Below are positions 32,508 to 40,631 of a stretch of 64,000 nt of DNA, piece by piece. The position numbers and the translations under genes were made by a program. The notes under the pieces are model-generated. The model was not told where the DNA came from. It made no database searches and saw only the letters and a list, made by a program, of their open reading frames with translations. Numbering within the stretch: position 1 is the first letter of the stretch; the number at the start of each line of letters is the position of its first letter. This DNA is from Brevibacillus reuszeri (lineage in GTDB: Bacteria > Bacillota > Bacilli > Brevibacillales > Brevibacillaceae). The stretch covers positions 380,890 through 444,889 of the forward strand of contig NZ_LGIQ01000002.1 in assembly GCF_001187725.1 (NCBI RefSeq). The letters run 5' to 3'.

Positions 32508-33203
32508 ATGGCCCAAACAAAGGTCCTGGTAGCTGATGACGATCCAAACGTGCGCGAAATTATTCGCCTTTATTTCGAAAAGCAAATGATCGACCTTGTT
32601 GTCGCTACAGATGGACGGGAAGCTCTCGAGGTGATGGAAAAGGAAATGCCGGATGTAGTGATTTTAGATGTCATGATGCCCCAAATGGATGGTTTTGAGG
32701 TATGTCGCGAAATTCGCAAAAAATGGGATACACCAATTATTATGCTGACTGCAAAGGATGAGGAGTTTGACCGTGTGCTCGGTCTGGAGCTGGGGGCAGA
32801 TGATTATGTGACTAAGCCGTTCAGTCCGCGCGAGCTGGTAGCGAGAATACGAGCGATCCTGCGTCGAATGCAGCCAAAGGTAAAAGTCGAGGAAGAAGTG
32901 CTCCGTCCGCTAGTGTTTGACCAGTTAACGATAGATTTGGATAAGCGCGAGATCATGGCTGCCGGAGAAAAGGTCAGCTTTCGTCCCAAAGAGTTTGATT
33001 TGCTTGTTCAGTTGGCAAAATCTCCGGGCAGTGTTTTGTCACGGGAGCAATTGCTGGAACAGGTGTGGGGTTTTGATTATTTTGGCGACGCTCGTACAAT
33101 TGATGTGCATATTAAAAAAATCAGACAGCGCCTGGATAAGCTTCCGTATGAATGCATTCACACGGTATGGGGGATTGGCTACAAATTTGGGGTGGATGAC
33201 TGA
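32508..33203 (+). CDS. OmpR-family response regulator
   Basis: 231 residues: receiver domain with acidic pair DDD near residue 10, phosphorylation site in VVILDVMMPQMDG, conserved T and K (MLTAKD, VTKPFSP), and a C-terminal winged helix (RPKEFDLLVQLAKSPGSVLSREQLLEQVWG to HTVWGIGYKFG). ATG 32508, nine bases after GGAGG. The stop overlaps the kinase ATG (TGATG), so the two are co-translated. Resembles PhoP/YycF/ResD regulators; the exact orthologue cannot be fixed by reading. Confidence 0.92.
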   Translation: MAQTKVLVADDDPNVREIIRLYFEKQMIDLVVATDGREALEVMEKEMPDVVILDVMMPQMDGFEVCREIRKKWDTPIIMLTAKDEEFDRVLGLELGADDYVTKPFSPRELVARIRAILRRMQPKVKVEEEVLRPLVFDQLTIDLDKREIMAAGEKVSFRPKEFDLLVQLAKSPGSVLSREQLLEQVWGFDYFGDARTIDVHIKKIRQRLDKLPYECIHTVWGIGYKFGVDD

Positions 33204-34648
33204 TGCTCGGGATGTCGAAAAGCATCTTTCGTCGCCTGTTATTTAGCTTCCTCGCTACCGTATTGGTCGGCCTCGGGATCTCGGGAATTTTACTGTCCTT
33301 TTTTGCCAAGGAGTACATCTACAATACGAAGCAGGAAGAGCTGCTTCGCCTCGCAAAAAAAGTGAATACCGCCATCTATGACAGCAACAAGATCAACAAG
33401 CAGCTGCTGGACAAGCTCGCGATGCTGGATGAATCATTTGATACGCGCATCTGGCTGTTCAATGAGAACGGAAAAATTGTCGCAACCTCGATGAAGGACG
33501 AAGTGTTTACTGGAAAGTCTGTTGCTGTTTCGATTGCCGATAGTGTGTTAAAAGGAAAAAGCGCCGTGACCGAGCTGCAAATCGAAGGCTTGGAAGACCC
33601 GATGCTCTCTGTCTCTGTGCCATGGGGCAAAGGGGAGAATGTGTACGGCGGGATCATTTTGCACGCCCCAATTGAAGGAATCGAGCGAACCTTTGGTCAC
33701 ATGCGTGAATCGATTTTGTGGGCGACGTTATTCGGTGTCGTGTTGTCGACCGCGATGGTTTCGTATTTGTCCTGGTCGATTTCCAGACCGCTCAGAACCA
33801 TTGAGCGAACGGCCGCCGAGATTGGCAGAGGAAATTACGTCGAACGCGTCAAGGTCGACACCTCTGACGAGATCGGAGACCTGGCTCATACCATTAATAC
33901 GATGGCAGAAAAGCTGGAGAAGGTGGAGCAAGAGCGGCATCATCTCGAGCAGGTGCGTAATGATTTTCTCGCCAATGTGTCCCATGAATTGCGTACGCCA
34001 TTGACGGCGATCCAGGGCTTCCTGGAGGCATTGCAGGATGGGCTCGTGGAAGAGGAGGAGGCTCGGCAAAAGTATTACGCGGTGATGTACTCGGAGACGA
34101 TGCAGGTAAACCGCCTGGTTGATGACCTGATGGACCTGATGAAGCTGGAGAATAACGAGGTTAACCTCGCCAAGTTCCCTGTTAATGTGGGGGAAGTCAT
34201 AAACAAGGTAGCTTTTTCTTTTCGGGCAGAGGCAGAAGAAAAGGGCTTGCAGATTGCGGTTGAGCTGGCAGACGAGCTGCCGAAAATTTATGCTGATAAA
34301 GATCGGGTCGCACAAATTCTGAAAAACTTCGTGAAAAATGCTGTGAAGTTTACGGAAAAGGGAGAGATTCGCCTGATCGCCGAGAGCGAGGATAATTGGG
34401 TGCGAATCCAGGTGGTTGATACCGGGATCGGAATAGCCGCTGATGATTTAAATCGGATTTGGGAGCGTTTCTTCAAGGTGGATCGCGGACGTTCCAAAAA
34501 TAATAAAGGGACAGGCTTGGGACTTGCAATCGTCAAAGAGCTCGTAGAATTGCACGATGGCAAATGGAGTGTGGAAAGTTCGCCGGGACACGGAAGCACG
34601 TTTACCGTATGGCTACCGACCATAACAGCTATTCGCCAAACGAGCTAA
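33203..34648 (+). CDS. Sensor histidine kinase
   Basis: 481 residues: N-terminal helix (LLFSFLATVLVGLGISGILLSFF), an extracytoplasmic sensor of ~130 residues, second helix (ILWATLFGVVLSTAMVSYLSW), HAMP domain (SRPLRTIERTAAEIGRG), H-box FLANVSHELRTPLTAIQGF, N-box KNFVKNAVKFT, G1 DTGIGIA and G2 KGTGLGLAIVKEL. Phosphorylates the regulator encoded just upstream, with which it overlaps. Layout matches PhoR/ResE kinases without a PAS domain. Stimulus unknown. Confidence 0.93.
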   Translation: MLGMSKSIFRRLLFSFLATVLVGLGISGILLSFFAKEYIYNTKQEELLRLAKKVNTAIYDSNKINKQLLDKLAMLDESFDTRIWLFNENGKIVATSMKDEVFTGKSVAVSIADSVLKGKSAVTELQIEGLEDPMLSVSVPWGKGENVYGGIILHAPIEGIERTFGHMRESILWATLFGVVLSTAMVSYLSWSISRPLRTIERTAAEIGRGNYVERVKVDTSDEIGDLAHTINTMAEKLEKVEQERHHLEQVRNDFLANVSHELRTPLTAIQGFLEALQDGLVEEEEARQKYYAVMYSETMQVNRLVDDLMDLMKLENNEVNLAKFPVNVGEVINKVAFSFRAEAEEKGLQIAVELADELPKIYADKDRVAQILKNFVKNAVKFTEKGEIRLIAESEDNWVRIQVVDTGIGIAADDLNRIWERFFKVDRGRSKNNKGTGLGLAIVKELVELHDGKWSVESSPGHGSTFTVWLPTITAIRQTS

Positions 34649-34806
34649 GTGTTCGAATCGTTGATAGCGATGCGATGGTCATACTTTTTTCATATTTTGA
34701 TCATGTTTTTTTCCCACTTTCCACACAGAATGGTTATTTTTCGCCGTTACGATATACATGTGACAGCGAGAAGGTCACGATGCCAAGGAACGAAAGGGGA
34801 ATGAAC

Positions 34807-35148
34807 ATGAATAAAAAATGGATATCCATTGCAGCTGTCGCATTGCTCCTGTCTGGAAGCTTGGTTGCCTGCTCGAGCACAACAGGCACACCTGAACCAG
34901 CGACACAACAAGAAGAAGGAAGCGCAACCACTCCGGGGACCTCCTCTTCTGACAGCACGGCTACTCAGGATCAATCTACTGATGACTCCAAAGCGAATGC
35001 AGAGGCACCAGCAGGTTCATCTGACAGCACAGGCTCTTCAACAGATTCATCAACGGAGGCTGGCAGCACAGACAGCAAGTCTGATGCAGGCTCGGCTGGA
35101 ACTTCCGGAACTGAAAACAGCAGTTCAACTGACACAAGCAAGCAGTAA
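34807..35148 (+). CDS. Low-complexity Ser/Thr/Asp-rich lipoprotein
   Basis: 113 residues: a lipoprotein signal peptide (MNKKWISIAAVALLLSGS then L-V-A-C, Cys 22) and a tail almost entirely of Ser, Thr, Asp, Gly, Ala, Gln and Glu (GSSDSTGSSTDSSTEAGS and similar). There is no folded domain visible, so the tail probably acts as a disordered tether or spacer at the cell surface. ATG 34807, seven bases after AGGGGA. It follows a two-component pair by 160 bases. In-frame sequence upstream to 34564 belongs to the kinase region and lacks a start signal. Confidence 0.82.
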   Translation: MNKKWISIAAVALLLSGSLVACSSTTGTPEPATQQEEGSATTPGTSSSDSTATQDQSTDDSKANAEAPAGSSDSTGSSTDSSTEAGSTDSKSDAGSAGTSGTENSSSTDTSKQ

Positions 35149-35223
35149 GGTTTAAAAGATTCAACTGTAACGACAGGTAACGCGTTTGTTCGTTTGAACT
35201 CCTCTACTTCCCTCCCGGTTAAT

Positions 35224-35256
35224 ATATAGGGCGGCTTGATGTCGCCTATTTTCTTT
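35224..35256 (+). terminator. Probable terminator of the lipoprotein gene
   Basis: ATAGGGCG pairs with CGCCTAT (one bulged G), followed by TTTTCTTTT. Confidence 0.55.
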
Positions 35257-35310
35257 TGCTTAGCTTTGTCCCTGTTTGGTTAAAACCAAGAAAATCCGTC
35301 ATCTCTTTTG

Positions 35311-35341
35311 CTGATATCCCATGTGGATGTCAGTTTTTTTT
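35311..35341 (+). terminator. Second terminator-like hairpin before the S66 peptidase
   Basis: CTGATATCC and GGATGTCAG pair (one T-G) around CATGT, then eight T. Lies ~115 bases before the next gene; could be an attenuator or the end of a small transcript. Confidence 0.6.
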
Positions 35342-35454
35342 GTCGATTAAAAAATTACAATAAGACTGGTATTTGCTCTCACTCACCTGATATGATGTTT
35401 CTTAATTTACGATGAACGAGAAAAAGCGCATCGGGAGAATGAGGGAGGCTCGAG

Positions 35455-36477
35455 ATGATTACCTATCCGTTTTTAGACAAGGGAGCAACTATAGGAGTAA
35501 CGGCACCATCTTCAGGGGTGAGCGTCGGCTTGCACAACCTGTTGAAGCAGGCGTGTGATCGTTTGGAGCAACGGGGCTATGGTGTTGCAGTCGGAGAAAC
35601 CGCTTGGACTCAGGAAAAGGCGAAGTCTGCTCCGGCCATAAAAAGAGCAAAAGAACTGCAGGATATGATGGAGAACGACCAGATTTCATTGATTTTCCCG
35701 CCGTGGGGTGGAGAGCTGTTCATCGAGCTGCTTGCTAACCTCGACTTTTCGAAGTTTGAGAACAAATGGATTCTTGGCTATTCGGATACGAGTCTGTTAT
35801 TGTTCGTGGTGACTTTGAAGCGTGGGATTGCGACTGCACATGGAACCAATCTCATTGACCTGCGCGGCGAGTTCTCTGATGATACGACTGCCATGTGGGA
35901 AAAGGTGCTTTCTACCAAAGCGGGTTCCTCGATCGTTCAGTATTCATCCGCAGCGTATCAAAAAGAGTGGCAGCATGATAAACCGTCGCCCTGTGTCTTT
36001 CATTTGAATGAACAGACGGAGTGGAAGAGCATTGCGGCAGGGCAAGCACCAGTAAAGGTGGAGGGACGTTTACTGGGTGGATGCATAGATGTCATTCGTC
36101 ATGTCATCGGAACACCGTACGGGGATGTACGTCATTTTCAGGAAAACGTTATTCAAAATGAGCCCATTTTGTGGTACTTGGAAAACTGTGAGCTAAGCAC
36201 AGCAGATTTGCGCCGCTCATTAGTCCAAATGAAGCTGGCGGGCTGGTTTGCAAATTGTTCCGGCATCCTGTTCGGGAGAAGCCCTGCCAATACACCAGTA
36301 GATGGTTATACTGCCGAAGATGTTTACCAGGAGTTGTCCGAGGAACTGCAGGTGCCAATCATTTATGATGTGGATTGTGGACATGTCCCGCCGCAAATAA
36401 CCTTTATTAACGGAACCTACGCCGAAGTGGAAGTAGCAGACGGAAAAGGCGTAGTCACCCAGCATTTTAAGCCGTAG
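35455..36477 (+). CDS. S66 peptidase (LD-carboxypeptidase / MccF family)
   Basis: 340 residues. The catalytic Ser is in GYSDTS (S110), with the N-terminal GVTAPSSG and PPWGGE substrate loops; Glu is in WYLENCELS and His in YDVDCGHVPPQ, completing the Ser-Glu-His triad. The family includes murein tetrapeptide LD-carboxypeptidases and MccF, which cleaves the antibiotic microcin C. Length and the VEGRLLGGCIDVIRH segment resemble MccF-like Bacillus proteins. GGGAGG before the ATG. Wall recycling or self-protection are both possible. Confidence 0.92.
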   Translation: MITYPFLDKGATIGVTAPSSGVSVGLHNLLKQACDRLEQRGYGVAVGETAWTQEKAKSAPAIKRAKELQDMMENDQISLIFPPWGGELFIELLANLDFSKFENKWILGYSDTSLLLFVVTLKRGIATAHGTNLIDLRGEFSDDTTAMWEKVLSTKAGSSIVQYSSAAYQKEWQHDKPSPCVFHLNEQTEWKSIAAGQAPVKVEGRLLGGCIDVIRHVIGTPYGDVRHFQENVIQNEPILWYLENCELSTADLRRSLVQMKLAGWFANCSGILFGRSPANTPVDGYTAEDVYQELSEELQVPIIYDVDCGHVPPQITFINGTYAEVEVADGKGVVTQHFKP

Positions 36478-36504
36478 GAACAACACTGTCATATAAGAGA
36501 ACCG

Positions 36505-36539
36505 AAAAGGACAGCCAAAGTGCTGCCCTTTTCTTTTTT
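36505..36539 (+). terminator. Intrinsic terminator
   Basis: AAAAGGACAGC pairs with GCTGCCCTTTT (one mismatch), then TTTTTT. Ends the S66 gene. Confidence 0.8.
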
Positions 36540-36575
36540 GCAGACATCACGGTATGTGTCCACTCTGCTCTGCCC

Positions 36576-37505
36576 TTACGTTTTTGGCACTTCCTGTACT
36601 GCTGAACTGGATGAATCCTGCTTTTGCAGGTTGGACAAAGCGACCCCGAGGAAGATAAAGGCAGCACCTGCGAAAAAGCCCATGCCGAGATGCTCGTGGA
36701 GAAGCAGCCAGCCCAAAAAGGCACCGACGATTGGCTGCACGAAGAAAAATCCTGCGCCACTTCCTGCTTGCATCAGCTCAAACCCTTTGTTCCACAGATA
36801 AAATGCCCCGGCAGTAGAGATGATCCCGATGTAGAGGATGCCTGCCCAAATGTCCATTCCAAATTGCCAGGAGACAGGTGTGACCGACAGCTCCCAAGCC
36901 ATGATGGGACTTGTAAACAGGAGACCAAACAAGGCAACATAGGTGGTAACGGCGAGCGAGGAATAACGCTGTGTCGCTTTTTTGCTCAGCACCGTGTACA
37001 GACCCCAGCTTACTGCTGCTACCAGCAGAATCAGATTTCCCGTGAAAGAAGACTGAGCGTCTGCCCCATCAGGAACTCCGATCACGATGATCACCCCGCA
37101 TGTAGCAAGCAAAATTCCGACCAGCTGCTTCCAGTGAAGACGTTCCTTGAGCAGCCATACGGCAAAAAGCGCGATGAATGCGGGAGAGGCAGCAGTAATC
37201 AAGGATCCCATATGCGCAGTCGAAAGCTTGGTACCAAGAAACTGGGCAGCGATCGAAATCGTCACCCCGACAAACGCAATCCCCATGAGCATGGGATAAT
37301 CATTTTTAGCGATGTACTCTTTTCGTGCTATGACAAACGCTCCTAATACGAGAAGCGCAATGCCAAACCGCAAGATTAAAAGGGTAAAAGGAGGGATGAC
37401 CTCCAGAACGACCTTGCTGACCACATAGACTCCGCCCCAGATGGCGGCAGCCAGTGACAGGCAGAGTGCACCAAACAATTGTTTTTTCCAGTGTGAATGG
37501 CTCAT
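36576..37505 (-). CDS. EamA/DMT-family exporter
   Basis: 309 residues, ten helices in two EamA halves. Segments such as LAAAIWGGVYVVSKVVLEVIPP, GSLITAASPAFIALFAVWLLKERLHW and FFVQPIVGAFLGWLLLHEHLG are characteristic of RhaT/YdcZ-type drug/metabolite exporters. It probably exports an amino-acid-related or drug-like molecule. AGAGGGG nine bases before the ATG; that site borders a stable hairpin. It follows a 14-residue ORF and two stem-loops, so expression may be attenuated (see 37522-37631). Confidence 0.9.
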   Translation of the reverse strand: MSHSHWKKQLFGALCLSLAAAIWGGVYVVSKVVLEVIPPFTLLILRFGIALLVLGAFVIARKEYIAKNDYPMLMGIAFVGVTISIAAQFLGTKLSTAHMGSLITAASPAFIALFAVWLLKERLHWKQLVGILLATCGVIIVIGVPDGADAQSSFTGNLILLVAAVSWGLYTVLSKKATQRYSSLAVTTYVALFGLLFTSPIMAWELSVTPVSWQFGMDIWAGILYIGIISTAGAFYLWNKGFELMQAGSGAGFFFVQPIVGAFLGWLLLHEHLGMGFFAGAAFIFLGVALSNLQKQDSSSSAVQEVPKT

Positions 37506-37521
37506 GACTACATGCCCCTCT

Positions 37522-37583
37522 CGGAATAGTTGATCACAACGAAATTCCGCAGTCGAGGGACGGCTGCTGCGTCGTTCCCTCGA
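37522..37583 (-). promoter_or_regulatory. Two-hairpin leader before the EamA gene
   Basis: Minus-strand hairpin 1: TCGAGGGA (37583-37576) with TCCCTCGA (37560-37553), 15-nt loop. Hairpin 2: CGGAAT with ATTCCG (37549 to 37522) enclosing GTTG/CAAC. Hairpin 2 ends two bases before AGAGGGG of the EamA ribosome-binding site. Neither is followed by a T-run. Confidence 0.6.
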
Positions 37584-37586
37584 TTG

Positions 37587-37631
37587 TTAGGAGAGAACAG
37601 GTACATCACATTCAAACAGATGGCGTGCCAT
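37587..37631 (-). CDS. 14-residue leader ORF upstream of EamA
   Basis: MARHLFECDVPVLS with an excellent AGGAGG eight bases before its ATG, starting 13 bases after the GNAT stop and ending just before an 8-bp hairpin. Too short for a stable protein; a regulatory leader peptide is the natural reading. No match to a known leader recognised. Confidence 0.55.
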   Translation of the reverse strand: MARHLFECDVPVLS

Positions 37632-37644
37632 AGGTCTCACCTCC

Positions 37645-38163
37645 TTAGCTAGCTTCATCCAGCCATTTTGCGACTAAAAGCACAGGCTGCGTCAAACGAC
37701 CGACTGGCGCTTGAACCTGTCGATACTGCTCATAGCCGAGCATTCCCCAGAAGAGAAGAGCTTGCGCGTTATGGGCAATGACACCGTGGTGAATGTTGCG
37801 ACTACCAGCTTTCAGGCAGTGCTGCTCTACCAAGGACACGGCCTCTTTTCCAAAGCCTTGTCTTTGATAGTCAGAGTGGAGCAGCAGCATACTGATCCAG
37901 CTCTTTTGATCGGAAGGATTGGAGACGATCAGATGCAAGACTCCGATCAGCCGATCAGCAACGCAAATCGCCAGCCAGTATCCGGTTGGGATGGTGAGGG
38001 TGGCGTCATATTCTGCTTCCACTTCCGCAAGAGTTACGTTGTCATCGCCATTTCGCAGGAAATTGTAGTCAGGATTACTGTTGTATATTTCGAGGGTGAG
38101 AGTCAGGTCTTCACGCGTCATGCTACGCAAAACGAGCCGCTCTCCTGCAAGGTACAGACTCAT
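37645..38163 (-). CDS. GNAT acetyltransferase
   Basis: 172 residues starting MSLYLAGERLVLRSMTREDLTLTLEIYNSNPDYN. GNAT core: LAICVADRLIGVLHLIV, ISMLLLHSDYQRQGFGKEAVSL with the Q-x-x-G-x-G/K acetyl-CoA loop, and the VIAHNAQALLFWGMLGYEQYR C-terminal strand-helix. Substrate unknown. Its ATG overlaps the DinB stop (ATGA), so the two are translated together, and a leader ORF for an exporter follows immediately; the run DinB, GNAT, EamA may be one detoxification operon. Confidence 0.88.
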   Translation of the reverse strand: MSLYLAGERLVLRSMTREDLTLTLEIYNSNPDYNFLRNGDDNVTLAEVEAEYDATLTIPTGYWLAICVADRLIGVLHLIVSNPSDQKSWISMLLLHSDYQRQGFGKEAVSLVEQHCLKAGSRNIHHGVIAHNAQALLFWGMLGYEQYRQVQAPVGRLTQPVLLVAKWLDEAS

Positions 38164-38615
38164 TGCTTGCCTCCGTATTTGCGGATCAGGCCAATTTGTC
38201 CTCCATGATAGCCCATATGGTAGAGGAGTCGGCCTAATGCTTGTCTGGGGGTAAGTGTGGCGATAGGAGCTTCGCAAGGGACGTCCCACGCCTCTGGGGG
38301 CAATGAGGAGAGGGCTTGCAGTAAATGAGTATAAGAGGCTTCACGTATGGCATGCAGGGCTGCCAAATCTGTATAGATACCCTCGTCCTTTACTGGGCCG
38401 ATGGTTGCCAGTGTGATTTCGGGCGGGAGCGGCTGCTGAAAAAACATCGCACAGAAGCGATATTCCACTTCAGCAATATGCTGAATTAGAAAACCGACAG
38501 AGTTGGAGCCAGGAGCCAGCTTCCACGAGAGCTGGTCTGCTTCCAGCTTATCCAGCGCATCCATATATCGGGAACGAGCTGTTTGGAGCGCAGGGAGCAG
38601 TGCTTGTTCAAACAT
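38160..38615 (-). CDS. DinB-family metalloprotein
   Basis: 151 residues forming a four-helix bundle. The metal-binding His residues are in LIQHIAEVEY and YHMGYHGGQIGLIRKYG, the usual His-His-His triad of the DinB/YfiT group. Relatives include bacillithiol-dependent transferases (BstA), so a thiol-transfer or detoxification role is possible. ATG 38615 with AAAGGA; the longer in-frame ATG at 38648 lacks a site. Overlaps the GNAT start by 4 bases. Confidence 0.88.
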   Translation of the reverse strand: MFEQALLPALQTARSRYMDALDKLEADQLSWKLAPGSNSVGFLIQHIAEVEYRFCAMFFQQPLPPEITLATIGPVKDEGIYTDLAALHAIREASYTHLLQALSSLPPEAWDVPCEAPIATLTPRQALGRLLYHMGYHGGQIGLIRKYGGKQ

Positions 38616-38772
38616 GGAATCATCCTTTCCAAATGACCAGTCGATCAAAGTTTATACCTTTATTATAGGAGAAATATAGATAATGAACAGATGGATCATT
38701 CGGAATATTTTGAATGAATATTCACTCAGTTACTTACATTCGTTATACTAAAGAAAAAAGGGAGTGAGAGCA

Positions 38773-39201
38773 TTGGCACATCGCTTTGATTTTACCGTCA
38801 GGTCTACCGATATTGACGTTATTGGACATGTGAATAACGCAAAGTATTTGGAGTATATGGAGTGGGCGAGATTTGACTGGATCTGGCAGAAGGGCTTTAC
38901 ACTGGACGAATTAAAGCGTCGACAGATTATGCCGGTAGTAGTCAATATCAATATCAACTACCGCAAGGAGCTGCAAATGCGCGAAGAGGTACACGCGATC
39001 ACGACTGTGGTCAAAGTGGGTGAAAAAAGCTTTGTCATCAAGCATGAGCTGTATAACGAAAAGGAGCAGCTGGTGGCGGATGGGGATGTAACGATGGTGA
39101 TGATTGATGCAAATACACGCCGCTCCATTCTTTTGCCAGAAGAGCTGAAAGAGGCATTGTACGCTGATCTTGCAGAAAATGGAACGAACAGCTCGTCTTA
39201 A
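38773..39201 (+). CDS. Hotdog-fold acyl-CoA thioesterase (4HBT)
   Basis: 142 residues. The start MAHRFDFTVRSTDIDVIGHVNNAKYLEYMEWARFDW has the 4-hydroxybenzoyl-CoA thioesterase motif D-x-x-G-H-V-N-N, with Asp as the catalytic residue. Hydrolyses acyl-CoAs; substrate unknown. TTG 38773 is eight bases after GGGAG; GTG 38764 is a weaker alternative. It converges with the coiled-coil gene and their stops overlap by 4 bases. Confidence 0.9.
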   Translation: MAHRFDFTVRSTDIDVIGHVNNAKYLEYMEWARFDWIWQKGFTLDELKRRQIMPVVVNININYRKELQMREEVHAITTVVKVGEKSFVIKHELYNEKEQLVADGDVTMVMIDANTRRSILLPEELKEALYADLAENGTNSSS

Positions 39202-39599
39202 ACGGACCGGCGGGAATGGTCGAGACGGTATGCATTCCATTCCAATGCGCGCAAAGCCAGTGTCTCCAAAACTCGCTCATGCCGATTCTGGCCATCTTTC
39301 AATTCAGCAAAATCTATCTTAAGCTGGGCAACACCTTCTTTTAATTCAGTAACATCTATCTTAAGCTGGGCAACATCTTCTTTCAATTCGGCGACATCTA
39401 CCTTAAGCTGGGCAACATCTTCTTTCAATTCGGCAACATCTACCTTAAGCTGAGCAACATCGCCTTTTAGTACATGTACCTCCATAGTCAATGCATCCAG
39501 CTTTGCATCATTCTCATCCTGTCGATCCAAAATGGCACGGGTGACTTGACGCAGCTCATTCATCCCTTCCAAAAGAAGATCTAGCTTATCAACAGACAT
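39198..39599 (-). CDS. Coiled-coil protein with 14-residue repeats
   Basis: 133 residues. The centre (about 45-105) is four to five near-perfect 14-residue repeats of D-V-A-Q-L-K-[VI]-D-V-A-E-L-K-E, two heptads each, with hydrophobic residues at a and d: a long, regular coiled coil. The N terminus (MSVDKLDLLLEGMNELRQV) and C terminus (HERVLETLALRALEWNAYRLDH) are also helical. GGAGGG before the ATG. Similar short coiled-coil proteins are common in Bacillales and Lactobacillales; function unknown. Confidence 0.85.
   Translation of the reverse strand: MSVDKLDLLLEGMNELRQVTRAILDRQDENDAKLDALTMEVHVLKGDVAQLKVDVAELKEDVAQLKVDVAELKEDVAQLKIDVTELKEGVAQLKIDFAELKDGQNRHERVLETLALRALEWNAYRLDHSRRSV
39312..39470 (-). 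repeat. 42-bp coding tandem repeats
   Basis: Nearly identical 42-bp units, e.g. two starting AACATCTTCTTTCAATTCGG on the plus strand, encode the 14-residue coiled-coil repeat. Near-identity in DNA points to recent duplication and likely copy-number variation between strains. Confidence 0.85.
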
Positions 39600-39705
39600 A
39601 ATGTCCCTCCTTTTCTCCTTTTTCCGTTACAATGATCATAGCAAAAGAAAGAGGCACATGCAGGAATAATTTGCAGGAGTCAGAGAAAAGGGAGTGAACA
39701 CCAAC

Positions 39706-40410
39706 ATGCCTGCTTTCACAACGATTTTGTTTGATCTGGACGATACCTTGTTTGATTTTTCAGCATGCTGGGAGAAAGGGATGCATCAAACGATCGCGAC
39801 TCACCCGTTGACGGCTGATTTGGATGGAAAAGAAATGCAGGAAGCACTGCGACGTCATGGAGACGCGCTCTGGATTGATGTGATTGCCCAGCTCTACGAC
39901 TTTACGCAATACCGTCAGCTTCGTTTGCAGCGCTCACTGGCTGACTTTGGGAGGCACATTGAGCCTCATCAGGTCGATGATTTTCAGCGAGCTTATGCCG
40001 CGGCATGCATGGATGCTGTCCAGCCAGACCAGACTGTGCAAGCCACAATCGCGAAGCTGGCTGAACAGCATACGCTCGGAATCGTTACGAATGGTCCGGA
40101 AGATATGGCTTTTATCAAGCTGGAGAGGCTGGGGCTGTCCAGCTATTTCCCGAAGGAGCGGGTGTTTATATCCGAATTGATCGGCTTCCACAAGCCTGAT
40201 CCGCGCATTTACGCAACAGCGGTGCAGGAATTACAGGTACAATGCGAGCGGGTTTTGTTCGTAGGGGATACATGGGACGCAGATGTTGCTGGTGCAATCG
40301 ATGCAGGCTTCTCTGCCGTCTGGATCAACCCGCGGGGAAAAGAACCAAAATCTTCACATAAGCCTTTGGCGGTCATTGAAAGGCTCGAACAGCTCTTGCC
40401 ACTGGTATAG
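39706..40410 (+). CDS. HAD-family hydrolase, YjjG/YfnB type
   Basis: 234 residues. HAD motif I DLDDTLF (nucleophile Asp), motif II VTNGP, motif III lysine in GFHKPDPRIY and motif IV VGDTWDADVAGA. The helical cap is of the YjjG/YfnB kind, which dephosphorylate nucleoside monophosphates including damaged pyrimidines. The ATG at 39706 follows GGGAG by 11 bases; GTG 39694 is too close to it. Monocistronic, with a terminator. Confidence 0.9.
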   Translation: MPAFTTILFDLDDTLFDFSACWEKGMHQTIATHPLTADLDGKEMQEALRRHGDALWIDVIAQLYDFTQYRQLRLQRSLADFGRHIEPHQVDDFQRAYAAACMDAVQPDQTVQATIAKLAEQHTLGIVTNGPEDMAFIKLERLGLSSYFPKERVFISELIGFHKPDPRIYATAVQELQVQCERVLFVGDTWDADVAGAIDAGFSAVWINPRGKEPKSSHKPLAVIERLEQLLPLV

Positions 40411-40412
40411 GC

Positions 40413-40468
40413 AAAAAGCAGCTCTTTGTAACCCGAATCGTTCGGAGCTCAAACAGCTGCTTTTTTTT
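40413..40468. terminator. Bidirectional intrinsic terminator
   Basis: Long stem AAAAGCAGCT-TTTG with CAAA-AGCTGCTTTT around an inner CCGAA/TTCGG hairpin; T-runs on both strands. Serves the HAD gene and the ABC operon. Confidence 0.88.
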
Positions 40469-40631
40469 ATGCCTTCTTCTGCTTCTGACGCCAATTTTTC
40501 GCGAAAATGACGAGATTCAGGACAATCAGTCCAATCATGATAGACATGGACATATTGGATACTACGTCTCCCCGATAGATTCGATACAGGATGAGGATCG
40601 TCAGGATGAGAGCGAAGTATAAATTAAACAT
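40467..40631 (-). CDS. Small membrane protein of the ABC operon
   Basis: 54 residues, starting MFNLYFALILTILILYRI, with two helices (about 2-17 and 27-45) and a basic tail NWRQKQKKA. Its ATG lies inside the last codons of the ATPase gene (8-base overlap) after TTGGAGG, so it is the third member of the operon. Possibly an accessory subunit of the transporter; not recognised. Confidence 0.7.
   Translation of the reverse strand: MFNLYFALILTILILYRIYRGDVVSNMSMSIMIGLIVLNLVIFAKNWRQKQKKA

Larger units (their letters stand above)
35149..35454. other. Intergenic stretch with two hairpins, no gene
   Basis: 306 bases. Holds a terminator for the lipoprotein gene (35224-35256) and a second stem-loop with eight T (35311-35341). 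No ORF with a Shine-Dalgarno seen. Confidence 0.6.

Noticed and set aside
34564..34806. In-frame upstream extension of the lipoprotein gene
   Set aside because: Overlaps the kinase and would bury the signal peptide; ATG 34807 has the ribosome-binding site and gives a proper lipobox.
36624..37346. 240-codon plus-strand ORF over the EamA gene
   Set aside because: Antisense of a ten-helix membrane protein, Cys/His-rich nonsense composition.
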